64,000 nt of DNA from Anoplolepis gracilipes (GCF_047496725.1 NW_027328673.1:62001-126000), one strand, 5' to 3'; counted from the stretch's first letter, positions 34,641-46,993 are shown. A program made the numbers and translations. The notes: a model not told the origin generated them from the sequence alone.

Positions 34641-34950
34641 TTCACGGCAGGAGCACCCACCGCTCCGCACCCTCATCCCGCGGGAGCACCCGCATAAAAA
34701 TTAGGTGGGAGGAAAAAAAAAGGGGGGGGGACGGCCGTCGACCGTCCAAACAACGCACGAAGTGCGCTCGCCACATAGGAGCCATTTGTTCAGCAAGCTG
34801 ACGCCGACTCGTGGCAATGCTGTCTGGGCACGTTGGCTTCACCTTTCGGTTACTAGAGCCCCCTTACCACGTCAAGGTGTGCCCACGAGGGGGCTCGTAT
34901 TCAGGATAGGTCCCATGGCCCCGGCGACCCTTCTTCCCGATTCTGTTAGA

Positions 34951-35816
34951 GGAATGGAGGTTATGTATTCCTCCCATTTCTCCATCATTTGTCGCCGGGC
35001 TTGGAGCCTTGCGACACCTCTCACTCTGGCAGTTATTGTTACTCTCATCTCTGGAGCTCTTTGACTCTGGCGTAAGTACGGGCATGTGCCCCAGCCAAAA
35101 GCTCCATGGGGGGGGAGACCCGCCAGTATAGAGGCCGCTGCATGAGACACCGTTCTATAGTCTCGGACGAGACGAATGGCCACTCTGCGCTGTATCCGGT
35201 GCAATATGTCACGGATGCGCTTCGTGGCCATCGCCTCGTCTGCCCATACCAGGGCCCCGTATAAGGCCATTGAGTTTACGGTGCCTGCATACAGTTTATG
35301 CACTCGGTCGTCTGGCCTTCCTAAGTTGGGCATTAAGCGGCACAGTGCCGCCGTTACCTCACCGATCTTCTCGGTGCCGCCGTTACCCCACCGATCTTCT
35401 CGGTGAGGTAACGGCGGCACTGTGCCGCTTAATGCCCAACTTAGGAAGGCCAGACGACCGAGTGCACAAACTGTATGCAGGCACCGTAAACTCAATGGCC
35501 CTATACGGGGCCCCGGTATGGGCAGACGAGGCGATGGCCACGAAGCGCATCCGTGACATATTGCACCGGATACAGCGCAGAGTGGCCATTCGTCTCGTCC
35601 GAGACTATAGAACGGTATCTCATGCAGCGGCCTCTATACTGGCGGGTCTCCCCCCACCTATGGAGCTTTTGGCTGGGGCACATGTCCGTACTTACGCCAG
35701 ATCAAAGAGCTCCAAGAGATGAGAGTAACGATAACTGCCAGAGTGAGAGGTGTCGCAAGGCTCCAAGCCCGGCGACAAATAATGGAGGAATGGGAGGAAT
35801 ACATAACCTCCATTCC
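34951..35816. repeat. Inverted duplication within LINE B (arms 414 and 416 bp)
   Basis: 34951-35364 and 35401-35816 are near-identical reverse complements separated by 36 bases. The left arm is the normal minus-strand RT coding; the right arm reads the same protein on the plus strand (MALYGAPVWADEAMATKR). The spacer repeats a piece of the junction (GCCGCCGTTACC, CCGATCTTCT). Confidence 0.92.
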
Positions 35817-36197
35817 AGTCGACCGAAGTGGTCGCAAAAGTTCCACTTTCCGTCCAGCTGTAGTCCTAAGTATTTGAGACTGTTGCTCAGCTGGACGGGG
35901 ATGTCGTCGACTGTTATCTGGGCCTTCGGTGGTTTCCCCCTGAGGCCATCGTGGAAAAAGATGGCCTCTATTTTTCTGGGGGCCATCTTCAGGCCCGTCT
36001 CCTTTATAGCGTGCACGGCCCACGTCACCCCTATCTCAGCCGTCCTAGCGGCTTCCCACCAGTCATTTTCCCCGGCCAGTAACAATGTGTCATCAGCGTA
36101 ACACACTGTCCTGCAGCCGGGGAGGAGGGCAATCCTCAGCACACGATCGTATGCGATGTCCCATAGGAGGGGTCTGACACCTGAGGGACACCGCAAT

Positions 36198-37062
36198 ATA
36201 CAGGGTGGACCATTTTAATCCATCCAGTCGAATATCTCGAAAACCAAGCCCGGGAGAGAAAAATGTTTCACATAAAAGTTGTATGGTTTCGAGGGGGCCA
36301 TAAGATGGTACCATTGGTTTGACCTTGAAGTCATTTGAAGGTCACTTCAAGTTTTTTAAATGGAACACCCTATATATTTTTACATATTCTTGTAGCTCAG
36401 CTCGAGAGCTTTCCAAAACACTTGTGACAAAGTATTTTTTATTAACTATTTTTTGAGTTATAAGGTTTCAAAGTTGCAGTATTTTGACATAAAATACAAG
36501 ATATCTCATAAAATATTCATTTTTTTATTATCTTACTCTAATACTTTTATGCACAGAATAATGAGACGAATCAATTGATGTAAAGAAAACACATAATTAT
36601 GTTAAAGTAAAAATGTGTAACTATTAGTTGCAAATTCAGATTTTTACTTTAACATAATTATATGTTTTAATTATGCCAATTGATTCGTCTCGTTATTCTG
36701 TGCATAAAAATATTAGAATAAGATAATCAAAAAATGAATATTTTATGAGATATCTTGTATTTTATGTCAAAATACTGCAACTTTGAAGCCTTATAACTAA
36801 AAAAATACTTAATAAAAAATACTTTGTCATAAGTGTTTTGGAAAGCTCTCGAGATGAGCTACAAGAATATGTAAAAATATATAGGGTGTTCCATTTAAAA
36901 AACTTGAAGTGACCTTCAAATGACTTTTCAAGGTCAAACCAATGGTACCATCTTATGGCCCCCTCGAAACCATACAACTTTTATGTGAAACATTTTTCTC
37001 TCCCGGGCTTGGTTTTCGAGATATTCGACTGGATGGATTAAAATAGTCCACCCTGTATATCT
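36198..37062. mobile_element. 865-bp foldback element with ACAGGGTGG termini
   Basis: Left terminus ACAGGGTGGACCATTTTAAT; right terminus is its reverse complement with one change. Arms of about 400 bases pair almost perfectly (AAAATACAAGATATCTCAT occurs in both orientations). ATAT on both sides is the likely target duplication. It disrupts the RT of LINE B exactly before the GVPQG motif. No coding. Confidence 0.92.
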
Positions 37063-39199
37063 CGCCGGCAGTGAGTATCGCATTTGTCGCGGTACTCTAG
37101 ACCCCTGCTCTTAAAATATTAGCCGATCACCTCCACGAGGTATTAGGGAACGCTGTGGTGTTCTAGGGCGCTCCCCACCTTTCCCCAGGGCAGGGTGTTA
37201 AAGGCGTTAGTTATGTCCAGCGACACAGCCACAACCACCCTGCCCTGTTCGGACTCCACGAGGGTCCTGACGCGTTTTATAGTGTCAGTGGTTGAACGCC
37301 CCTCGCGAAATCCGAACTGGTCTTCGTGAAGATTTGGTCCAGTCTCCCTGAGGTGCTGGACGAATCGGTTCGCTATTATTCTTTCAAGCAGCTTGCCGAC
37401 CTCGTCTAGCAAGCAGATGGGCCTATATGCCGACGGAGTACTCACAGATTTGCCCTCTTTCGGGATGAGAACCAGCTTGGCCCTCTCCCAGACTGGGAGG
37501 AAATATCCCTTCCTGAGGCATCTCGAAAAGATGTCTCTGACTATTTCTAACAGGTGGGCCAAAGCCATTACCCAGACAGGGCCAGGGATCCCATCAAGAC
37601 TCGGGGCCTTGTTTCCCCGAGTCCTTAGTCTCTTGATCGCCCCGGCCATTTCGTCGCTGGAGACCTTGAGGTTTTCGTCCCACTCCATCCTCTCGCGATT
37701 GACCAAATGGGGATGGTCCCCGGTCCTCGGGAAGAAGGTGAAGAAGGTGTTCTCTAGTACCTCAAGGTCCACGAGCTTATACTCCACAAATACGCAATTT
37801 TGCGTTAACTTTACATTTTTATTCGCCTAAGGCGTATAAATATCCCAGAGGGCACATAATACTAAATGATGACGAAAGGATGTCTTTTTTAAGTCATCTT
37901 TCTGACAAGGCTTAAAGATGTCTAAAGGATATTTTTCTGCCTACAAAAAAAGTCATCTTTTGAAAGATGTCTAAAGGATGTCTTATAAAAGTCATAATTA
38001 ATTTTAGTCGATGAAAAGATGTCTTTTTTGGTCATCTTTTTATTCATCTTTTCGACAAGACAAGAAAGATCTGTTTTATAATATACGTGTTCCTTTGTTT
38101 GCTGCTACGTGGCGTGTTCAGACTTAACTATAACTCATATTCAAGTTTTCATAACATGTACACTAAGGGTCATTATAGCCTTCACGTCTGAAAGTGGCCG
38201 TTTCCGGTGCCAATAACAGCTATGCGCATCGCATCAAATTATTTGTGATCTGTGACTGTTGATTCATGGAAAAATCGACAACGTTGTTCGGAATTCAGAG
38301 TTGTGTCAATAAACTCCAGAGAGAGGTTAAATTACAAAAAGTCATCTGAAAATAAAAAGTAAAAAATAGAAGAATATATTATAATAATAATTATGAGAGT
38401 GATAAATAATTATTACGACATAAATTTATTAGATATATAATTTCAGGTGAAATGCCATTAGATAAATGTTACCTGCACCCCGGAAGAATTTTTCAAGTTT
38501 CAAGAACGAATTATTCCACCTACCATTCAAAAGATCAGTATATATTTATATATGTTATACTCATTGATAGTTTTCTACATTATTGTTAAAGAGTATATTT
38601 ATTACAGTTATCGATGCAGGAACTATTTTCAACACATATAAAAAGAAAACTTGGAGGACATACAGAAGGAAACAAATTACAACAGTTATTACAGAATGAA
38701 AACAATTCAAATACACTTTTTACAGAGGGTATTATTTTTTGATTAATATAAATATATAGTTAATTATGGTGAGGATACAATAATATATAATACATTAAAA
38801 TGTATAAGTAATATATTAATAAATAGTTTTATAACATTATCGAGAGTCTTAGAATCATATTATTTAAATTATAATTTATATTTTTATTATATATTACTTT
38901 ATATATATCATTTTACATATTTTTATATATTATTTTGATATTTAATCATTTTTATACATTTTTTATTTTGATTAATTTACATTTCCATTAATATTAATAA
39001 TAAAAAGAGAATAATAAATTTTATATATAAAGCATTTAGAAGAATTACATTTATTGATATAATATACATTTATTATTGATAACAAAGAAACATGTATTTT
39101 TTATATAATACTTATATTTATTACCAATTAATATATAAAATAAAGATCATTTAGCGAAAATATTGGATATATGAATAAGAAACAAATATCGTGAAAAAT

Positions 39200-39760
39200 C
39201 GGATGTAGTATGAAGACAATATCATTGTGAATTAGAAAAACGAACGCAAGATCAAAAACTATAGTGCAAGGTGAGAAAATTTTTCAATTAATTGAAGTGG
39301 ATTTTTTTAATTCTGTTGCAATTGTTCTTCAACAGAAAATGATTACACAATCTCGACAAGTAGAATGAGACATTGCTTGAAATCAGTTAAAGTTCGTGGA
39401 ATGTTATTAGATGATTGAAAAAAGTATGTTATTTAGTCAAAAATACTATATAGTGACCTGATTTGAAGTACGCATGAATCCAAAATATGTAATTCCTTCT
39501 GGACATAACGGAAGACTTTCAGTAGATCACTACACATGAATGCTGAAGAATATATAGGTGAAAATTTTAAAGGAAATAAAACTTAATACCAGATTAATAT
39601 ATTTCGAAAAATATTATGATCATACAAAATAACAATGCACACTTCAAGATTGGTTGAAGTTTGAAGCAAACCCCGATTTGAACTAGTATAACAATAACTT
39701 CGTAAAATCATCTGATCTAATTGTCAGTTCAATCGAGAACATTATTTAAAGAAGGAAAAA
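39200..39760 (+). pseudogene. Degenerate Tc1-like transposase copy in left arm
   Basis: DNA-level similarity to the central copy is clear: AAACTATAGTGCAAG, CTTGAAATCAGTTAAAGTTC and ACACATGAATGCTGAAGAATAT appear in the same order as in 40400-40900. The reading frame is destroyed by stops and deletions. This copy points in the same direction as the central gene and is older. Confidence 0.7.
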
Positions 39761-39869
39761 AAGGATCTAAAAAAAGATTTTTCTGAAAAAAAAAAGATTT
39801 GTGATTATTTCTTTTGATTATCGTGATCTTTTTCAAGTTGTTAAATTTATACTTACCAATATGGAATCC

Positions 39870-40209
39870 AGAAGCCATCATTTTCAATTATTAATTGCAA
39901 TCATCTTGATATTGAATTAACTAAATTATGGTTATAATCTGGTCTCAATGCCAATTCGTTTCATACTTGATGAACGTAATTTCTTAGTGCTTCTTTAGTT
40001 CTTAATTCATCAGATATCCATGATTTTTTCATTTGGGCCCAAATGTTCTCAATTGGATTAAGATCAGGTGATTTTGCAGGCCACGGTAATAGTTTAAAAT
40101 CGAGATTTGTTTCAAACCATGCTTGAACCATTCTTAAAGTGTGTACGGCATTATTATCTTGTGCAATTATAATAGTCGGGTATTGGTCTTTGGGGACATT
40201 GTTATTCAT
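39870..40209 (-). pseudogene. Inverted C-terminal part of the Tc1-like transposase
   Basis: Minus-strand frame DNNAVHTLRMVQAWFET and SPDLNPIENIWAQMKKSW equals the C-terminal catalytic half of the central copy. It exists because the left arm mirrors the right arm. It has no N-terminal part of its own. Confidence 0.85.
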
Positions 40210-40238
40210 TTGTTTAGTCGCACTTATAGCTAATAAAC

Positions 40239-41289
40239 ATGGCCATGCAACGCATTATTTTTGCAAATCTTTTAGAACGAGACAGAGGGCGTATTATTGG
40301 ATTATATGAATCGGGTATAAATAGAACAATTATCACACAAATAATAGGATGCACAGTGTGAGAACAGTATCATTATGGATTAGAAAATATAAAAAAGGAG
40401 GTCTCGCTTTTTTAAAGGATCATAGAAAAACCAACAAAAAACCCCAAAAAACTATAGTGCAAAAAGATGAAGAAATTGTTCAATTAGTTGACGCCAATCC
40501 TTTTAATTCTGCAGAATTAGTTCTACAGAATAATTATCCAATCTCAGCAAGTACGGTGAGACGCCGCTTGAAATCAGCTAAAGTTCGATCGCATCCACCT
40601 GTAAAAAAAATTGCACTCACAGAAAATCATCGAAATCAAAGAGTGCAATTTGCATTATAGCATTTAAATATACCACAGAAGAATGGAATGCTATTATATG
40701 GTTGGACGAAAAAGTATTTTCTTCAGCTGAAGATGGAAGATTCAAATTGTGGCGACCAGATGGAGAACGTTTGAATCCAAAATATGTCATTCCCTCTGGA
40801 CATAGTGGAAGAATTTCATTAGGATTTTGGGGGAGCATGTCAGCCTTAGGATTAATGGATATAATAGAAATCACGCTACACATGAATGCTGAAGAATATG
40901 TAGGAATTTTAGAGGAAGTCTTGAAACCTAATGCCATGCAAATATTCCCCGAAGACCAATACCCGACTATTATAATCGCACAAGATAACAATGCCGTACA
41001 CACTTTAAGAATGGTTCAAGCATGGTTTGAAACAAATCCCGATTTTAAACTATTACCGTGGCCTGCAAAATGACCTGATCTTAATCCAATTGAGAACGTT
41101 TGGGCCCAAATGAAAAAATCATGGATATCTGATGAATTAAGAACTAAAGAAGCACTAAGAAATTACGTTCATCAAATATGGAACGAATTGGCATTGAGAC
41201 CAGATTATAACCATAATTTAGTTATTTCAATATCAAGACGATTGCAATTAATAATTGAAAATGATGACTTCTGGATTCCATATTGGTAA
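40239..41289 (+). pseudogene. Tc1/mariner-superfamily transposase, few lesions
   Basis: The start at 40239 gives MAMQRIIFANLLERDRGRI and a helix-turn-helix region (IIGLYESGINRTIITQIIG). A frameshift near 40360 leads to SLWIRKYKKGGLAFLKD and a second HTH (ISASTVRRRLKSAKVR). A stop at 40660 precedes the DDE domain: IIWLDEKVFSSAED (first D), IIIAQDNNAVHT (second D) and LNPIENVWAQMKK (E). A stop (TGA at 41072) replaces the S of SPDL. The spacing of 35 residues between second D and E differs from the usual 34 of Tc1. It would cut and paste at TA sites. The C-terminal third lies in the right arm of the giant repeat. Confidence 0.87.
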
Positions 41290-41389
41290 GTATAAATTTA
41301 ACAACTTGAAAAAGATCACGATAATCAAAAGAAATAATCACAAATCTTTTTTTTTTCAGAAAAATCTTTTTTTAGATCCTTTTTTTCCT

Positions 41390-41960
41390 TCTTTAAATAA
41401 TGTTCTCGATTGAACTGACAATTAGATCAGATGATTTTACGAAGTTATTGTTATACTAGTTCAAATCGGGGTTTGCTTCAAACTTCAACCAATCTTGAAG
41501 TGTGCATTGTTATTTTGTATGATCATAATATTTTTCGAAATATATTAATCTGGTATTAAGTTTTATTTCCTTTAAAATTTTCACCTATATATTCTTCAGC
41601 ATTCATGTGTAGTGATCTACTGAAAGTCTTCCGTTATGTCCAGAAGGAATTACATATTTTGGATTCATGCGTACTTCAAATCAGGTCACTATATAGTATT
41701 TTTGACTAAATAACATACTTTTTTCAATCATCTAATAACATTCCACGAACTTTAACTGATTTCAAGCAATGTCTCATTCTACTTGTCGAGATTGTGTAAT
41801 CATTTTCTGTTGAAGAACAATTGCAACAGAATTAAAAAAATCCACTTCAATTAATTGAAAAATTTTCTCACCTTGCACTATAGTTTTTGATCTTGCGTTC
41901 GTTTTTCTAATTCACAATGATATTGTCTTCATACTACATCCGATTTTTCACGATATTTGT
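41390..41960 (-). pseudogene. Degenerate Tc1-like transposase copy in right arm
   Basis: Mirror image of 39200-39760: the same stretches appear in reverse complement (GAACTTTAACTGATTTCAAG, CTTGCACTATAGTTT). The central gene is therefore flanked on both sides by older copies pointing inward. Confidence 0.7.
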
Positions 41961-42998
41961 TTCTTATTCATATATCCAATATTTTCGCTAAATGATCTTT
42001 ATTTTATATATTAATTGGTAATAAATATAAGTATTATATAAAAAATACATGTTTCTTTGTTATCAATAATAAATGTATATTATATCAATAAATGTAATTC
42101 TTCTAAATGCTTTATATATAAAATTTATTATTCTCTTTTTATTATTAATATTAATGGAAATGTAAATTAATCAAAATAAAAAATGTATAAAAATAATTAA
42201 ATATCAAAATAATATATAAAAATATGTAAAATAATATATATAAAGTAATATATAATAAAAATATAAATTATAATTTAAATAATATGATTCTAAGACTCTC
42301 GATAATGTTATAAAACTATTTATTAATATATCACTTATACATTTTAATGTATTATATATTATTGTATCCTCACCATAATTAACTATATATTTATATTAAT
42401 CAAAAAATAATACCCTCTGTAAAAAGTGTATTTGAATTGTTTTCACTCTGTAATAACTGTTGTAATTTGTTTCCTTCTGTATGTCCTCCAAGTTTTCTTT
42501 TTATATGTGTTGAAAATAGTTCCTGCATCGATAACTGTAATAAATATACTCTTTAACAATAATGTAGAAAACTATCAATGAGTATAACATATATAAATAT
42601 ATACTGATCTTTTGAATGGTAGGTGGAATAATTCGTTCTTGAAACTTGAAAAATTCTTCCGGGGCGTAGATTCACCTGAAATTATATATCTAATAAATTT
42701 ATCTCGTAATAACTATTTATCACTCTCATAATTATTATTATAATATATTCTTCTATTTGTTACCTTTTATTTCCAGATGACTTTTCGTAATTTAACCTCT
42801 TTCCGGAGTTTATTGACACGACTCTGAACTCTGAATACAACGTTGCCGGTTTTTCCATGAATCAACAGTCACAGATCACAAATAATTAGATGCGATGCGC
42901 ATAGCTGTTATTGGCACCGGAAACGGTCAACTTCAGACGTGAAGGACGCCTAATGTATATAAGCCTAAAAGAACTAGACGAAGATTAGATACTACTAA

Positions 42999-43686
42999 AG
43001 GCTGATTTATGCAGGCCGTAACCGTATGCCGGTAATTTATATTCCGTTAACTTATGCCGTAAATTTTGATGTCTGATTTATGTTTGATGTATATCGAGAA
43101 CTATAATATATATATATATATATATAGAATGGATGAGTTATCTGAGTGATTAGACTGATTTGAGTAATATTTTTTTTTAATAAAATGGATAAAGCAATTG
43201 TGTGTGCGACATTTATAACAATTCTTGGCTTGACTTATACTATGAAATCAACATAAAGCATACAGAAGAAAACGTCGTTAGGCTGTACGCCCAGTAAATA
43301 GAAAAAAAAATAACTAAAGGACATTTTCATAATTTATTTTATGATATGAAAAGAGTTGATAAAGCGTATTTTGTAAAATATACGAGGATGTCACCCGAAT
43401 GTTTTTACGCATTGTTAAATCTTAAACGCAAATTAGTATATATATTAGTATATTGACGTTACACACAACCATAGATTATATAAAGATTGAGATTGTAACC
43501 AATCTCCACATTTTCTTTCAAGATAGCTTGCCATATTCTCCAAAATTTAAAATTGAGTTAACTTTACAATTACGGCATAAATCACCGGCATTCGAAAATT
43601 CATCATAAACGAAAGCATTGAAATCCCAGTGTTGAACTTTACCAGTTCCAGCATAAGTTACGGTTACGGCCTGCATAAATCAGCCT
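42999..43686. mobile_element. Internally deleted PIF/Harbinger element
   Basis: Inverted ends AGGCTGATTTATGCAGGCCG match at both sides, with TAA duplicated outside (42996-42998 and 43687-43689), as expected of PIF/Harbinger. Inside, plus-strand coding remnants read GHFHNLFYDMKRVDKAYF and RMSPECFYALLNLKRKL (about 43310-43440), an N-terminal transposase segment. The remainder of the transposase is gone. This is a different subfamily from the copy at 18-24 kb. Confidence 0.88.
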
Positions 43687-43880
43687 TAAAGGTATAATTT
43701 AAAGAATCTTTTTTGTCAGTTTAACTTCTGATATAATCCCAATAAGGGATACCAATAAAAATACAAAACATGAAATATAATATATAAGAATAACCTATAA
43801 TTAAGAAAAAGACATTAGAAATGACTAAAAAGATATCCTTAGAAAATTTTTTAGAAACTAAAAAAATGTCTTAAAGACTA

Positions 43881-43894
43881 CCGAAAATGTCTAG
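43881..43894. repeat. Target-site duplication CCGAAAATGTCTAG, left
   Basis: The same 14 bases occur at 49623-49636. The length is typical of LINE insertion by target-primed reverse transcription. Confidence 0.85.
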
Positions 43895-45839
43895 TAGTAG
43901 TAGTAGACGTTTATTTGGGTCCCCTTGGGGTTTCCAACTCATACAACTTTACATGTGTTTTCTGGGGAATACCAACCTCTTACAACCTCCTTCTTATTCT
44001 TCCTTCTATACATTTCTTCGTCCTATTTACATCTCTCGTAACTTAACCTATGTATTTTCACTTTCTCATAAATCCCCCTCACACCTCATCCCCTCTTACT
44101 ATATATCCTCCCTCTCCTTACCTTCTCTCTCATACCTTCTTATGTCTAGCCGCCACTCTCTCTCATAACCCTCTCCGTTCCGCTCTCTCTCTCTCTCTCT
44201 CACTCCTATACTCTTCTTTCTCTCATTCCACACTCGTTCTCCTCCATCCCCCTGCCCTCGATACCACGTCCCTCTCTGATCCCTTGCTCTCCCCTCAGTT
44301 CACTTTTCCTCTCACCAACCCCTTACAAAAAACTCCTTACAAACTCCCTCTTTCTTTCTCATTCCCATACCTATTTACCAATATTTACAATTGCACATCC
44401 AAAAAATAATCCTTGTCCCTCTCTCCGTAACCCCTTTACTTTCTCATTTCCTCTTATTACCTATCCTCCTCCCCTTCTCCGCGAACCTGGCCATATACCT
44501 GGCCTTACAAAATTTTTCCCCTTCCCTCCCTTACGATCCATCCTTCTCGAACTGTCACTCCTGTATATATACATACGTTTAAAATCTCCCCACGCGGTCC
44601 TGGTCTTGAGCGACCTCACATTTTGAAAACTCCTCTCCCTACCCCACGCTCCGTCCTGTTCCTCTCGCTCTTCCGGCCCTCTCTCCTCTCCCTCCCCCTG
44701 CATTACCCGCTTCTCTACCAGAAAACCTCTCTCTCATATCCCATCTTCCTCCTCTCTCTCCCTCTCTCTCTCTCTTTCTCACCCTCTCTCACTCCTTTTC
44801 CTCTCTCTCCTTCTCTTCCACATTCTCTCACTTTCTTTCCCTCTTACCCTAGTTCATCCTCACGTTCACCTATCTTGCCCATTATAAACCATAATTACGC
44901 CCCTTTCCTCTCCGTACCTGGCCCTTTTTCGACCTTACATACTGATCCCCTCTCCCTCCCTTCGGCCCACCCTTTATCTCTCGTTTTCTCTATCCCTTCC
45001 TTCTCCCCTCCCTTCTCTCCTCTTTCCCTCTCACCCTTTTTCTCACACTACCGCTCCTCATAACCTTTTATCACATGCATCTCCTGCTTGCGCCTGTCAG
45101 GTCGCATCGATACGATATCTCGACGATCTCTCTTATCAAAAACCATCTGTCCCCTTCTTTGCTCGCTTTGAAACACTCTTCTCTCTTCTTTATCCTGTTC
45201 TTCCGCTTATCCCTCTCTTCACTCTGTCTTATCCCCTTTCCTTCTCCTAACCTTTCACTACATGCATCTCCTACATTGCACCTGTCAGCTCTTTGTAACA
45301 TTCTTCTTCCCCTTCCTTCCATTCCGTTCACTCCTTACTCTCCTCACTCTTCTTGTTATTTCTCTCCATCTTTCACCTCTCCTCGTTTTTCTGTTCCTTT
45401 TCATGAATCCCTCTTCTATCCTCGCCTCTCTGTCATACATCTCTCTTTTCGCTTGCATTCTTCCACTCTCACTCTCTCTCCCTCACACACACACTGTCTC
45501 TCTCTCTTTCTTTTCCCCTTTCTCTCCTCTCTCTTTCTCTCTCTCTCCTCCCTTTCTCTCTCCCCTCTCTTTCTTCTTCTCCTGCTCCTCTTCTTCATTC
45601 TCCATTTCTCCATCTCTTCCCCTTCCTCTCCTTCTTTCCTCTTCTTCCTCCGTCACTCTCTTCTCTCTTCTTTCTTCTCTCCACGTTCCTCCTTCCTTGT
45701 CTTCCTTTTCTCTGCCCTCTCATCACCCGCCCTTAACCTCCACCTGTTATCGCCCACTCTTCTCTCCGTCCTAACCTCTCTCACCTCCTATCTTTCTATC
45801 TTCCATCTTTCTCCCCCTGCTCTTCTTCCTACTCTCCCG

Positions 45840-46530
45840 CTCACCGTGGATCTTCCTTATTATCCTCAGTTATTCCGTCATGCAATCTTTCACTGCGGGT
45901 CTTCTTCACTGCCCTCTGCACTTTCATCCTGTAATCCCTCTCTCTCCCATCTCCTTCCTTCTCCCCCTTTGCCACTTCACCATCCTTCTTTCTTCTTCTT
46001 CCTTCATTACCCCTCTTCCATTCCATCTTTCCTCTGCGCTCCTCTTCACTTGATTTCCCTTCTCTCTTCCTATCCGCTACCCGCCTCTAACCTCCAACTG
46101 TCACCGCGTACCTCCCTCTCCACCTGCACTCCGACATCCTCTTCACTTCGCTCCTCATCTGCCCTGATTCCTTCACCACTGTCCGCACGTCCACCATGCC
46201 CTCCTTCCGCTCCTTAATTTCGCTGCCTCTACGCCTCAGCTCCTCCAACTCTCCCTGCCTTTTCCTCTTCAACCCCATTTCTCTTCACCCTCCTTCACCC
46301 AGTTCACTCTCTTCCTGTCTTTCCAGCCAGTCCTCCACCTTCACTCTTCTCGCTTACTTTCCCTTCTCCTTCCTTCGCTCTGTCCACTCGCTCCACTGTC
46401 TCCTTTACTTTTTCCCCAACTCTCCTTTAACCTCTCAACACTCAACACACGTGCCTTAGTCCGTTCATTCGCCCTTATCTTAATCGATATTCCTGCTCGC
46501 CGCCTTCCTCGATATATCGGGATCATTTTC
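45840..46530 (-). pseudogene. Coiled-coil ORF1-like remnant of the purine-rich LINE
   Basis: Minus-strand frames contain EKVKETVERVDRAKEGEGK, GELEELRRRGSEIKERKEG and MVDVRTVVKESGQMRSEVKR. The highly charged coiled-coil composition parallels the ORF1 fragment at 18283-19450. Frame breaks are frequent. Plus-strand frames through the region (Ser/Pro/Leu-rich) are its pyrimidine-rich complement and not real genes. Confidence 0.4.
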
Positions 46531-46993
46531 ACTACACCTTCTAACCGTCTCCTGCCGCCATCTGCCGTCTGCCGTCGGTACTCCGCCTCCTCTCTCTCTA
46601 CCGCACCGTTCCTTCCTTCTGCTCTCTCCTTACCGACCCATGCCCGCCATCCTCTCCCCGTTCCTCTCCGCTCCCTACTTCCACTCGTTATCCCCGTACT
46701 TCTTTTCTTCCCTTTCTTTTTTCCTTCTCTTCTGTTCCTTCACTCCTCTCCGTACAGGCTCCTCACTATCTTCCCTCTTCCTTTGTTACTCCCTCGCTCT
46801 TTTCCACGTTCCACTCGTTTTCTTGACTTTCTCCTGCTGTCCATGACACTTCACGTCATCCTTCTCATCTCGTTCCAACTTTCTCATGCTCATATTTCCT
46901 TATTCCATTTGCCCTTCACCTCCACTCCATTTCCTCCCACGGCAAGGTCCCTCCTCTTATCTCTCTATTCCTTCTTTTCACTCAATACTGTCC

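Larger units (their letters stand above)
29009..37787 (-). mobile_element. R1-clade LINE B, 5'-truncated and interrupted several times
   Basis: Pieces on the minus strand follow protein order from right to left: pre-RT and RT fingers (37787-37143), palm with YADD (36196-35820), thumb and connection (35364-34900), then the C-terminal region with LTQV (29950-29560), a 3' UTR, and an oligo(A) end (T run at 29008-29017 on plus). The gaps hold an 865-bp foldback, a 416-bp inverted copy of its own sequence, and a second R1-clade LINE (A). The 3' end motifs match the tail at 8440-8590. Nesting is inferred from continuity of the protein. Confidence 0.7.
34872..37787 (-). pseudogene. RT part of R1-clade LINE B, with an insertion and an inverted duplication
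   Basis: 37787-37143 reads SAYRPICLLDEVGKLLERI, EDQFGFREGRSTTDTI and VAVSLDITNAFNTLPW. An 865-bp foldback follows. Coding resumes at 36190 with GVPQG (one base lost), PLLWDIAYDRVLRIAL and CYADDTLLLAGEN, then LKYLGLQLDGKWNF. At 35816 it runs into an inverted copy of its own downstream part. The true continuation is 35364-34900 on the minus strand: VTAALCRLMPNLGRPDD, LYGALVWADEAMATKR and AASILAGLPP. A stop at 34872 is close to the inferred LINE A junction. Confidence 0.78.
38173..42955. repeat. Giant inverted repeat, arms about 2 kb each
   Basis: The left arm (38173-40190) is the reverse complement of the right arm (40944-42955). For example, TTTCCGGTGCCAATAAC at 38211 pairs with GTTATTGGCACCGGAAA at 42907. 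The central 753 bases hold the N-terminal two-thirds of a Tc1-like transposase. The arms hold its C-terminus plus older copies of the same transposon. The arms remain near identical over long stretches, despite consisting of AT-rich non-coding DNA. Confidence 0.92.

Noticed and set aside
35270..35722. Plus-strand 150-residue RT-like frame
   Set aside because: Not a separate gene: it is the inverted copy of LINE B coding sequence from 34951-35364.
43887..46846. Long plus-strand frames rich in Ser, Pro and Leu (up to 380 residues)
   Set aside because: They are translations of a pyrimidine-rich strand, the complement of a purine-rich minus-strand LINE. Low complexity, no domain.
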